A program made the position numbers and the translations under genes. A stretch of DNA of 5,323 bases from Eubacterium sp. Its GTDB lineage: Bacteria; Bacillota; Clostridia; Lachnospirales; Lachnospiraceae. Below the pieces are notes generated by a model. That model was given only the letters and a program-made list of their open reading frames with translations, did no database searches and had not been told where the DNA came from. This document shows positions 1 to 5,323 of the stretch, piece after piece. The DNA lies in the NCBI GenBank assembly GCA_022776205.1, contig JALFIK010000084.1:1-5323 (forward strand), read 5' to 3'. The stretch's first letter is position 1, and the number at the start of each line of letters is the position of its first letter.

Positions 1-24
1 ATAAGACTTTCCAACGAAGAGTAG
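1..24 (+). CDS. possible 3' end of an upstream gene (unidentified)
   Basis: Reading from position 1 in frame 1 gives seven codons (IRLSNEE) followed by TAG at 22-24. The stop sits ten bases before the lepA Shine-Dalgarno site, the spacing expected if a co-directional gene ends here. In many spore-forming Firmicutes the gene before lepA is spoIIP or gpr, but seven residues are far too few to identify anything. It could equally be a chance stop in a non-coding leader. Confidence 0.22.
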   Translation: MRLSNEE

Positions 25-33
25 AATGGGAAC

Positions 34-40
34 GGGAGGA
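34..40 (+). promoter_or_regulatory. Shine-Dalgarno site of lepA (GGGAGGA)
   Basis: GGGAGGA ends seven bases before TTG at 48. It decides the start, because the lepA frame stays open upstream to the window edge and no ATG or GTG near here has a better site. Translation from the TTG gives the N-terminus MAGIDQSKIRNF, which is typical of clostridial LepA. Confidence 0.75.
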
Positions 41-47
41 AACGGTA

Positions 48-1862
48 TTGGCTGGAATTGACCAGAGTAAAATAAGAAATTTTTGTATTATTGCACACAT
101 TGATCACGGGAAATCCACTCTTGCAGACAGAATTATTGAAAAGACCGGTCTTCTTACGGACAGAGAGATGCAAAATCAGGTGCTTGACAACATGGATCTG
201 GAAAGAGAACGGGGAATTACCATTAAGTCCCAGGCAGTCCGGACAGTTTATCATGCAAAAAACGGGGAAGAATATATTTTTAACCTGATCGATACTCCTG
301 GGCATGTAGATTTTAACTATGAAGTAAGCCGGAGCCTGGCAGCATGCGAAGGAGCGGTTTTGGTTGTGGATGCAGCCCAGGGAATTGAGGCGCAGACCCT
401 GGCCAATGTTTATCTTGCCCTGGATCATGATCTTGAAATTATGCCGGTGATTAATAAGATCGATCTTCCCAGTGCAGACCCTGACCGGGTTGTGGAGGAA
501 ATTGAGGATGTGATCGGAATTGAAGCACAGGATGCACCGAGAATTTCTGCCAAAAACGGAATCAACATCGATCAGGTTCTTGAACAGATTGTGGAGAAGA
601 TACCCGCACCGGGCGGAAGTCCGGATCATCCCCTTCAGGCATTGATTTTTGACAGTGTCTATGACTCCTATAAGGGCGTGATTATTTTTGCCAGGATTAT
701 GGAAGGAACCATCAAAAAGGGGACAAATATGCTGATGATGGCTACGGGGGCAAAGGCGGAAGTTGTGGAAGTGGGCACATTTGGCGCCGGTCAGTTTTTT
801 CCATGTGAGGAACTTTCTGCTGGAATGGTCGGCTATATCACGGCTAGTCTTAAAAATGTGAAGGATACGAGGGTAGGTGATACGGTAACCGACGCAGACC
901 GTCCGTGCACGGAGCCTCTTCCGGGATATAAAAAAGTGAATTCCATGGTTTTTTGCGGAATTTATCCTGCGGACGGAGCAAAATATCCGGATTTAAGGGA
1001 TGCCCTGGAAAAATTACAGCTTAACGATGCGGCTCTCCAGTATGAGCCGGAGACATCGGTTGCCTTAGGCTTTGGATTCCGGTGCGGATTTTTAGGACTT
1101 CTCCATCTTGAAATTATACAGGAACGCCTGGAGAGAGAATATAATCTGGATCTTGTCACTACAGCACCCAGTGTTATTTATAAAGTTCATTTGACGGACG
1201 GCACGGTCTTTGACCTGACAAACCCGACCAATCTTCCGGATCCTTCCACCATTGAATACATGGAAGAACCGATTGTTTCCGCTGAGATCATGGTAACAAA
1301 GGATTTTGTCGGTCCGATCATGACTCTTTGCCAGGAACGGAGGGGCACCTATGTATCCATGGAGTATATGGAAGAAACCAGGGCCCTTCTCAAATATGAT
1401 CTCCCGCTGAATGAGATTATTTACGATTTCTTTGATGCGTTAAAATCCCGCTCGAGAGGATATGCCTCTTTTGATTATGAGCTAAAAGGATATGAGCGGT
1501 CTGATCTTGTAAAACTGGATATTCTCATTAATAAAGAAAATGTGGATGCGCTTTCTTTCATTGTCCATGCTTCCAGTGCTTATGAGCGGGGAAGAAAGAT
1601 GTGCGAGAAACTGAAAGAAGAAATTCCGAGACACCTGTTTGAGGTGCCGATCCAGGCGGCAATCGGAAGCAAGATTATTGCGAGAGAAACGGTTAAGGCC
1701 GTGCGCAAAGATGTGCTTGCGAAATGTTATGGCGGAGATATTTCCCGAAAGAAAAAGCTGCTTGAAAAACAGAAGGAAGGAAAGAAGAAGATGCGTCAGA
1801 TCGGAAATGTGGAGATTCCGCAGAAGGCATTTATGAGTGTGTTAAAACTTGATGACAATTAA
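48..1862 (+). CDS. lepA: elongation factor 4 (LepA), ribosome-associated translational GTPase
   Basis: LepA/EF4 is a GTPase resembling EF-G without its domain IV. It binds the ribosome and is described as promoting back-translocation or aiding initiation and ribosome biogenesis; its exact role in the cell is still debated. All G motifs are intact: G1 AHIDHGKST at residues 16-24, G2 RGIT at 55-58, G3 DTPGH at 82-86 (His86 is the catalytic-type histidine), G4 NKID at 136-139 and G5 SAK at 167-169. EF-G-like domains II, III and V follow. The family-specific C-terminal domain ends with the basic stretch YGGDISRKKKLLEKQKEGKK and then QIGNVEIPQKAF. The length of 604 residues is normal for the family. 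The start is TTG, chosen for the GGGAGGA site seven bases upstream and the conserved N-terminus, although the frame is open to the window edge. A predicted terminator begins 18 bases after the stop. Confidence 0.97.
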   Translation: MAGIDQSKIRNFCIIAHIDHGKSTLADRIIEKTGLLTDREMQNQVLDNMDLERERGITIKSQAVRTVYHAKNGEEYIFNLIDTPGHVDFNYEVSRSLAACEGAVLVVDAAQGIEAQTLANVYLALDHDLEIMPVINKIDLPSADPDRVVEEIEDVIGIEAQDAPRISAKNGINIDQVLEQIVEKIPAPGGSPDHPLQALIFDSVYDSYKGVIIFARIMEGTIKKGTNMLMMATGAKAEVVEVGTFGAGQFFPCEELSAGMVGYITASLKNVKDTRVGDTVTDADRPCTEPLPGYKKVNSMVFCGIYPADGAKYPDLRDALEKLQLNDAALQYEPETSVALGFGFRCGFLGLLHLEIIQERLEREYNLDLVTTAPSVIYKVHLTDGTVFDLTNPTNLPDPSTIEYMEEPIVSAEIMVTKDFVGPIMTLCQERRGTYVSMEYMEETRALLKYDLPLNEIIYDFFDALKSRSRGYASFDYELKGYERSDLVKLDILINKENVDALSFIVHASSAYERGRKMCEKLKEEIPRHLFEVPIQAAIGSKIIARETVKAVRKDVLAKCYGGDISRKKKLLEKQKEGKKKMRQIGNVEIPQKAFMSVLKLDDN

Positions 1863-1880
1863 ACGGAAAAATCCGTAGAG

Positions 1881-1939
1881 AAAGAGAATGTTTTCCCGGC
1901 ATGATTATCTGTTCGGGAAGGTCATTCTTTTTTCTTTTT
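1881..1939 (+). terminator. Rho-independent terminator or attenuator after lepA
   Basis: An inner stem TTCCCG (1893-1898) pairs with CGGGAA (1914-1919) around a 15-base loop. After a small asymmetric internal loop (possible G-U pairs plus a bulge), an outer stem of about ten pairs forms between AAAGAGAATG (1881-1890) and the complement starting CATTC at 1923. The right arm runs straight into a tract of 11 T in 12 bases (1928-1939). This is the classic terminator layout, 18 bases after the lepA stop. Because hemW starts only 38 bases after the T tract, it may be a partial terminator (attenuator) rather than a full stop. Pairing was worked out by hand; no folding energy was computed. Confidence 0.68.
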
Positions 1940-1960
1940 CACCGATAAAAAGTGGGTGGA

Positions 1961-1970
1961 AGGAGAGGAG
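1961..1970 (+). promoter_or_regulatory. Shine-Dalgarno site of hemW (AGGAGAGGAG)
   Basis: The purine run GGAAGGAGAGGAG ends seven bases before ATG at 1978. It decides the hemW start against the longer open frame from ATG at 1888, which has no comparable site and lies inside the terminator stem. Confidence 0.85.
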
Positions 1971-1977
1971 AATTTAT

Positions 1978-3141
1978 ATGGAATTTCCAGAAGAGCTGGA
2001 ATTATATATTCATATTCCTTTTTGTGAAAAAAAATGTAATTACTGTGATTTCCTTTCTTTTTCCGGGATTGGGGAAGAGGAACAAGACCGGTATTGCGGG
2101 GCATTGACAGAGGAAATTCAAAGAACAGGAGCGTATCTTTATCAGAAAAAACCGGAATGCGATTTTAAAATTCGCAGTATTTTTGTGGGAGGAGGCACAC
2201 CTTCTATTTTAAAAGAAGGATCGATCGAACACATTTTAACTTCCCTTAAAGAGGTTTTTCCCATAACGGCAGAGACGGAAATTACAATGGAAGCCAATCC
2301 CGGAACGCTGACCGGTGATAAACTGGAAGAATATCGAAAGGCAGGTATTAACCGTCTGAGTATCGGTCTTCAAAGTGCAGAGAATAAATCGCTTGCCCTC
2401 CTTGGAAGGATTCATACCTGGGAAGTTTTTTTGAAAAACTATGAGCTTGCCCGGAAAAAAGGTTTTTCTAATATTAATATTGATTTAATGAGCAGCCTTC
2501 CCGGACAGACTTTAAAAGAATACGAAAGAACCCTTTCGCTTGTGACAGAACTTTCACCGGAACATATTTCTTCTTACAGTCTGATTTTGGAGGAGGGCAC
2601 AGTATTTTATCAGTCAAAAGATATACGGAAAATGATCCCTGATGAAGAAACAGACCGGCAGATGTATCAGATGACAAAGGATATTTTGCGGGAAAATGGA
2701 TATCACCGTTATGAAATCTCTAATTATGCCCGTCCCGGAAAAGAATGTATTCACAATCTGGGTTATTGGAGCGGTGTGGATTATCTGGGATTTGGACTGG
2801 GAGCATCTTCTTATTTTGGAAATACAAGGTTTTCCGGGGAAAGAGATTTGAAAAAATATATTGAGGTTTCGTGGGTTCCTTTTTCTGAGAGAAAAGATTA
2901 TACTGTGCTTACGGAAAAAGATCAAATGGAAGAATTTATGTTTCTTGGACTCAGAAAAATGGAAGGGATTTCGTATTCAGAATTTTTCAGTAATTTTGGT
3001 GTGCCTTTGGAAAAGATCTATGGACCCGTTATAAGAAAATACGAGGAAATGAATCTGCTGGAGTCTGAGGGTGACCGGCTGTTTCTTACAGATGCGGGAA
3101 TTGATGTGAGTGATTATATCTTCTGTGATTTTATGTTATAA
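1978..3141 (+). CDS. hemW: HemW, radical SAM family heme chaperone (formerly annotated as HemN-like coproporphyrinogen III oxidase)
   Basis: HemW binds heme covalently and passes it to membrane or respiratory proteins; it carries a [4Fe-4S] cluster and binds S-adenosylmethionine, but lacks the coproporphyrinogen oxidase activity of true HemN. Visible motifs, numbered from ATG 1978: the cluster motif CEKKCNYC (Cys16, Cys20, Cys23) followed by DF, where HemN has a fourth cysteine; the SAM-binding GGGTPS at 71-76; ITMEANPGT at 102-110; RLSIGLQS at 126-133; NIDLMSSLPGQT at 167-178; and HNLGYW at 259-264, matching the HemW-specific HNxxYW heme-binding motif. The C-terminal helical domain is complete. 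At 387 residues it matches the family length (about 380). The frame also extends back to ATG 1888, but the extra 30 residues are encoded by a terminator hairpin and its T tract and resemble nothing in the family. It is a common neighbour of hrcA in Firmicutes. No promoter of its own is evident. Confidence 0.93.
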   Translation: MEFPEELELYIHIPFCEKKCNYCDFLSFSGIGEEEQDRYCGALTEEIQRTGAYLYQKKPECDFKIRSIFVGGGTPSILKEGSIEHILTSLKEVFPITAETEITMEANPGTLTGDKLEEYRKAGINRLSIGLQSAENKSLALLGRIHTWEVFLKNYELARKKGFSNINIDLMSSLPGQTLKEYERTLSLVTELSPEHISSYSLILEEGTVFYQSKDIRKMIPDEETDRQMYQMTKDILRENGYHRYEISNYARPGKECIHNLGYWSGVDYLGFGLGASSYFGNTRFSGERDLKKYIEVSWVPFSERKDYTVLTEKDQMEEFMFLGLRKMEGISYSEFFSNFGVPLEKIYGPVIRKYEEMNLLESEGDRLFLTDAGIDVSDYIFCDFML

Positions 3142-3158
3142 AAAAATTGAAAATATAC

Positions 3159-3187
3159 TTGACAAGTAATAAAGATAGTGATAACTT
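3159..3187 (+). promoter_or_regulatory. vegetative (sigma-A type) promoter of the hrcA-grpE-dnaK operon
   Basis: A perfect -35 box TTGACA (3159-3164) is followed, after 17 bases, by TAACTT (3182-3187). This -10 box is weak (3 of 6 consensus bases), but TG at 3179-3180 sits one base upstream of it, making an extended -10 that would compensate. The A/T-rich stretch at about 3139-3158 could act as an UP element. The start site would fall near 3194, just before the CIRCE operator, as in other HrcA-controlled operons. Confidence 0.75.
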
Positions 3188-3201
3188 AATGATTGTAGAT
3201 A

Positions 3202-3228
3202 TTAGCACTCGAGAATGATGAGTGCTAA
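3202..3228 (+). promoter_or_regulatory. CIRCE operator, HrcA binding site
   Basis: The inverted repeat TTAGCACTC (3202-3210), nine bases, GAGTGCTAA (3220-3228) matches the CIRCE consensus without a mismatch. The symmetry extends one AT step further on each side, giving 11-base arms over 3200-3230. It lies about eight bases after the predicted start site and 25 bases before hrcA, so bound HrcA would block transcription of its own operon. As RNA it would also form a hairpin in the leader, which in Bacillus has been linked to transcript stability. Confidence 0.97.
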
Positions 3229-3253
3229 TAACAAAGAAGGAAGGGAGTAAGTC

Positions 3254-4303
3254 ATGGAGTTAGATGAACGTAAGATGAAAATTTTAAAAGCGATCATATC
3301 TACTTATCTTGAAACCGGGGAACCGGTGGGAAGCAGAACCATCGCCAAAGATTCTGATCTTAATTTAAGTTCCGCGACAATCCGGAATGAGATGGCGGAT
3401 TTGGAAGAACTCGGATATATTCTTCAGCCCCATACCTCTGCCGGGAGAATTCCTTCTGACTTAGGATATCGTTATTATGTGAATCGTCTTATGGAGGAGA
3501 ATGAGGAGATACGTGACCGGGAGACGGAACGGGAGAGAGAACATCAGGATCTGATCAATAAGATGGACCGCATGGAAGAGGTTCTTAAAAATGTGGCAGA
3601 TGTTCTTGCAGCAAACACGAATTATGCCACTCTTGTTTCGACTCCCCAGATTAAAGAGTCGAAACTGAAATTCATTCAGCTTTCCATGGTGGATGCCCGA
3701 AGACTTTTAATTGTAATCGTCGTTGGGAATGACACAGTGAAGAATGTGCTGATGAACATGGATGAACCGCTTTCTAACGAGGAGATCCTGAAGTTAAATA
3801 TTTTGCTGAACTCCTTTTTACAGGGGCTGACCTTAAACGACATCAATTTAGAACTTGTCCACACCATGAAGGTGCAGGCAGGAATGCATGCCGGTATTTT
3901 AGAAGGAGTATTTAACGGAATCGTAGATGCCATTCATGAGGCAGACAGCATGGAGATTTACACCAGTGGAGCGACTAATATGCTCAAGTATCCTGAACTG
4001 GCGAACCCGGAACACACATCAGAGCTTCTTGACACCCTGGTGGAGAAGAAAGCACTGGTTAAACTTGTGGATGATACGGTTAACCAGGAAGAAAAACATG
4101 GCATACAGGTTTACATTGGGAATGAAACGCAGGTGCAGTCCCTGAAAGACTGCAGCATTGTGACTGCGACTTATGAATTGAAAGAAGGCGGGACGGGAAC
4201 TGTCGGAATTATCGGTCCGAAGCGAATGGATTACCGAAAAGTAGTAAATACTCTCAGAAATCTGACAGATGATCTGGATGAGATTTTCAATAATAAATCA
4301 TAG
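3254..4303 (+). CDS. hrcA: heat-inducible transcription repressor HrcA
   Basis: HrcA is the cytoplasmic dimeric repressor of class I heat-shock genes; it binds CIRCE and in the established model needs GroEL to be active. The N-terminal winged-helix domain spans about residues 1-75, with the recognition helix region SSATIRNEMADLEE (39-52) and the wing sequence QPHTSAGRIPSDLGYRYYV (58-76), both near-invariant in the family. A charged, probably coiled-coil stretch follows (81-112, EIRDRETEREREHQDL), then the GAF-like dimerisation domain with its inserted segment, ending with GTVGIIGPKRMDYRKV close to the C-terminus. The 349 residues fit the usual 340-350. ATG 3254 has a GGAAGGGAG Shine-Dalgarno site a few bases upstream. 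It is the first gene of its operon, directly after a perfect CIRCE, so it is autorepressed. grpE follows after 15 bases. Confidence 0.97.
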   Translation: MELDERKMKILKAIISTYLETGEPVGSRTIAKDSDLNLSSATIRNEMADLEELGYILQPHTSAGRIPSDLGYRYYVNRLMEENEEIRDRETEREREHQDLINKMDRMEEVLKNVADVLAANTNYATLVSTPQIKESKLKFIQLSMVDARRLLIVIVVGNDTVKNVLMNMDEPLSNEEILKLNILLNSFLQGLTLNDINLELVHTMKVQAGMHAGILEGVFNGIVDAIHEADSMEIYTSGATNMLKYPELANPEHTSELLDTLVEKKALVKLVDDTVNQEEKHGIQVYIGNETQVQSLKDCSIVTATYELKEGGTGTVGIIGPKRMDYRKVVNTLRNLTDDLDEIFNNKS

Positions 4304-4311
4304 AAAGGTGG
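4302..4311 (+). promoter_or_regulatory. Shine-Dalgarno site of grpE overlapping the hrcA stop codon
   Basis: AGAAAGGTGG begins inside the TAG stop of hrcA (4301-4303) and ends seven bases before the GTG start at 4319. Its first part, AGAAAGG, matches the anti-Shine-Dalgarno complement, and one mismatch interrupts the canonical AAAGGAGG. The overlap with the upstream stop suggests that ribosomes finishing hrcA help initiate grpE. Confidence 0.7.
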
Positions 4312-4318
4312 TACTTCA

Positions 4319-4921
4319 GTGGAAGAAGAAAAGAAAGTATCCGACGAAAGTATCGTAGAAGAAGCTCCGGATAATTCTTCCCCGGAAGAAAAGGCGGAGG
4401 AAAAGACAGAAGAAAAGAAGGAAGCTTCGAAAGAGACAAAAAAGAAGAAGAAAAAATCAGCGGCAGCCTTAGAACTCGAATTAAAAAAGAGTGAGGAGAA
4501 GGCAGCGGAGCTGACTGATAAATACCAGCGTCTCATGGCAGAATTTGAAAATGCCAGAAAGAGAAACGCCAAGGAGCAGAGTCACATGTATGATGTGGGA
4601 GCCAAAGAGGTTCTCTCAAAGCTTCTTCCGGTTGTGGATAATTTTGAGCGTGGTATGGATGCCCTTTCCGAAGAGGAAAAACAAGGGGCATTTGCCCAGG
4701 GAATTCTGAAGATTTACCAGCAGATGATTTCCGTTTTGGAGGAGATTGGTGTGAAACCAATGGATGCAGTCGGTAAGGAATTTAATCCGGATTTTCACAA
4801 TGCAGTGATGCATGAGGAGAATGAGGAGATGGGTGAGAACCTTGTTGCAGAAGAATTCCAGAAGGGATATATGTATAAAGACATGGTTCTTCGTCACAGC
4901 ATGGTTAAAGTAGTAAATTAG
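4319..4921 (+). CDS. grpE: GrpE, nucleotide exchange factor for DnaK
   Basis: GrpE acts as a dimer that opens the DnaK ATPase domain to release ADP and so resets the chaperone cycle. Residues 1-47 are a disordered, Glu/Lys-rich tail ending in six lysines (41-46). Residues from about 48-88 form the long dimerising helix (LELELKKSEEKAAELTDKYQ), followed by FENARKR (76-82), the conserved LLPVVDNFERGMD (102-114), and the beta-domain that touches DnaK, with GVKPMDAVGKEFNPDFHNAV (144-163) and the closing signature GYMYKDMVLRHSMVKV (183-198). At 200 residues it is normal in length for a Gram-positive GrpE. GTG 4319 is chosen as the start because of the spaced Shine-Dalgarno site; the next in-frame ATG would fall inside the conserved helix region. 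It is the second gene of the HrcA operon, 15 bases after hrcA and 49 bases before dnaK. Confidence 0.96.
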   Translation: MEEEKKVSDESIVEEAPDNSSPEEKAEEKTEEKKEASKETKKKKKKSAAALELELKKSEEKAAELTDKYQRLMAEFENARKRNAKEQSHMYDVGAKEVLSKLLPVVDNFERGMDALSEEEKQGAFAQGILKIYQQMISVLEEIGVKPMDAVGKEFNPDFHNAVMHEENEEMGENLVAEEFQKGYMYKDMVLRHSMVKVVN

Positions 4922-4956
4922 TTTTATCAGCGTATAGAAATTATAGGAAAGAAATC

Positions 4957-4962
4957 AGGAGG
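4957..4962 (+). promoter_or_regulatory. consensus Shine-Dalgarno site of dnaK (AGGAGG)
   Basis: A perfect AGGAGG stands eight bases before ATG 4971 and is followed by an A-rich, unstructured spacer. It is a stronger site than those of hrcA and grpE, in line with the much larger amount of DnaK that cells need from the same transcript. Confidence 0.85.
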
Positions 4963-4970
4963 AAAAAATT

Positions 4971-5323
4971 ATGAGTAAAATAATTGGTATTGATTTAGGA
5001 ACAACAAACTCATGTGTAGCAGTTATGGAAGGTGGAAAACCGGTTGTTATCACAAATGCGGAAGGTATGAGAACAACACCATCTGTTGTTGCTTTCACAA
5101 AGACCGGTGAGAGAGTGATCGGTGAGCCGGCAAAGCGTCAGGCAGTTACTAATGCAGACAAGACAATTTCATCCATCAAACGTCAGATGGGTACAGATTA
5201 TAAAGTAAATATCGATGGAAAGAGCTTCTCCCCACAAGAGATTTCCGCAATGATTTTACAGAAATTAAAATCGGATGCAGAGAATTATCTCGGTGAGAAA
5301 GTAACAGAGGCTGTTATCACTGT
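4971..5323 (+). CDS. dnaK: molecular chaperone DnaK (Hsp70), 5' part only
   Basis: DnaK is the ATP-driven Hsp70 that binds exposed hydrophobic peptide stretches with DnaJ and GrpE. Only the first 117 codons are present; the window edge cuts the gene, which is normally a little over 600 codons. Visible parts of the ATPase domain: the phosphate-binding loop IGIDLGTTNSCVAV (residues 5-18), the RTTPSVVAF strand (34-42), PAKRQAVTN (53-61), and Lys70 in IKRQMG, matching the catalytic Lys70 of Escherichia coli DnaK. Cys15, which is redox-sensitive in E. coli DnaK, is conserved. Codon use is clearly biased (Thr mostly ACA, Gly only GGT or GGA, Arg only CGT or AGA), unlike lepA, as expected of a very highly expressed gene. 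There is no separate promoter or CIRCE in the 49-base gap after grpE, so it should be expressed from the hrcA promoter. Confidence 0.98.
   Translation, partial: MSKIIGIDLGTTNSCVAVMEGGKPVVITNAEGMRTTPSVVAFTKTGERVIGEPAKRQAVTNADKTISSIKRQMGTDYKVNIDGKSFSPQEISAMILQKLKSDAENYLGEKVTEAVIT

Noticed and set aside
91..288. Short plus-strand open frames in other frames of lepA, such as this one and 1639-1836
   Set aside because: They overlap the GTPase and C-terminal domains of lepA, have odd composition (Arg-rich or Leu-rich) and lack ribosome sites.
1863..1876. Small hairpin ACGGA-AAAA-TCCGT right after the lepA stop
   Set aside because: A five-pair stem with no T tract after it cannot be a terminator alone. 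It may stack beside the larger hairpin, but nothing shows a function.
1941..1950. CCGATAA resembling a flagellar sigma factor -10 box before hemW
   Set aside because: No TAAA-type -35 box stands at the required distance; the expected place reads TCAT. A GATAAA -10 for the vegetative sigma factor also lacks a -35 partner.
2614..2925. Open frame of 103 codons on the minus strand inside hemW
   Set aside because: It is antisense to conserved HemW motifs, including HNLGYW, and its Ile/Phe-rich product follows from the sense codons. No start signals seen.
4231..4572. Open frame of 113 codons on the minus strand opposite the start of grpE
   Set aside because: Its Phe/Ser-rich product is the mirror of the purine-rich Glu/Lys tail of GrpE. 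No ribosome site or family resemblance supports it, and it lies fully over hrcA and grpE.
4922..4970. Search for a second CIRCE, promoter or terminator between grpE and dnaK
   Set aside because: The 49 bases hold no inverted repeat or -35/-10 pair that I can support; only the dnaK Shine-Dalgarno site is clear.
1..5323. Search for mobile elements, CRISPR repeats, tRNA genes, attachment sites or an undescribed gene system
   Set aside because: Nearly all of the window is conserved core genes with short gaps. No terminal repeats, repeat-spacer pattern, integrase or tRNA-like fold was seen.

Overview
This window looks like a conserved chromosomal housekeeping and stress locus of an anaerobic Firmicute, most likely a clostridial (Lachnospiraceae-type) species. 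The reasons are the gene order lepA - hemW - hrcA - grpE - dnaK, a CIRCE operator under HrcA control, strong AGGAGG-type ribosome binding sites, use of TTG and GTG starts, moderate to A+T-leaning base composition, and the protein sequences themselves. The family-level placement is inference from general resemblance; no search was run.

Layout, all on the + strand: positions 1-47 are upstream sequence that may hold the last codons of a preceding gene and carry the lepA Shine-Dalgarno site. lepA (48-1862, TTG start) encodes the ribosomal back-translocase EF4. The 115-bp gap after it holds a strong predicted Rho-independent terminator or attenuator (about 1881-1939). hemW (1978-3141) encodes a radical SAM family heme chaperone, not the oxidase HemN. 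The next gap (3142-3253) carries an extended -10 promoter and a perfect CIRCE operator. Then come hrcA (3254-4303, heat-shock repressor), grpE (4319-4921, GTG start, nucleotide exchange factor) and the first 117 codons of dnaK (4971 to the window end). dnaJ would be expected just beyond the edge.

How the genes work together: HrcA binds CIRCE and represses the operon that encodes itself and the GrpE/DnaK chaperone machine. In the established model HrcA needs GroEL to stay active, so unfolded proteins that occupy GroEL release the operon. The CIRCE lies in the predicted 5' leader, just after the start site, where it would block RNA polymerase. LepA and HemW are conserved neighbours that are not part of the chaperone cycle, but transcripts from hemW could read through into hrcA because no terminator is visible between them.

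I found no previously undescribed system. The points most worth checking are the terminator or attenuator that separates lepA from a hemW gene without a visible promoter of its own, the start codon of hemW, and possible hemW read-through that would bypass the main promoter.
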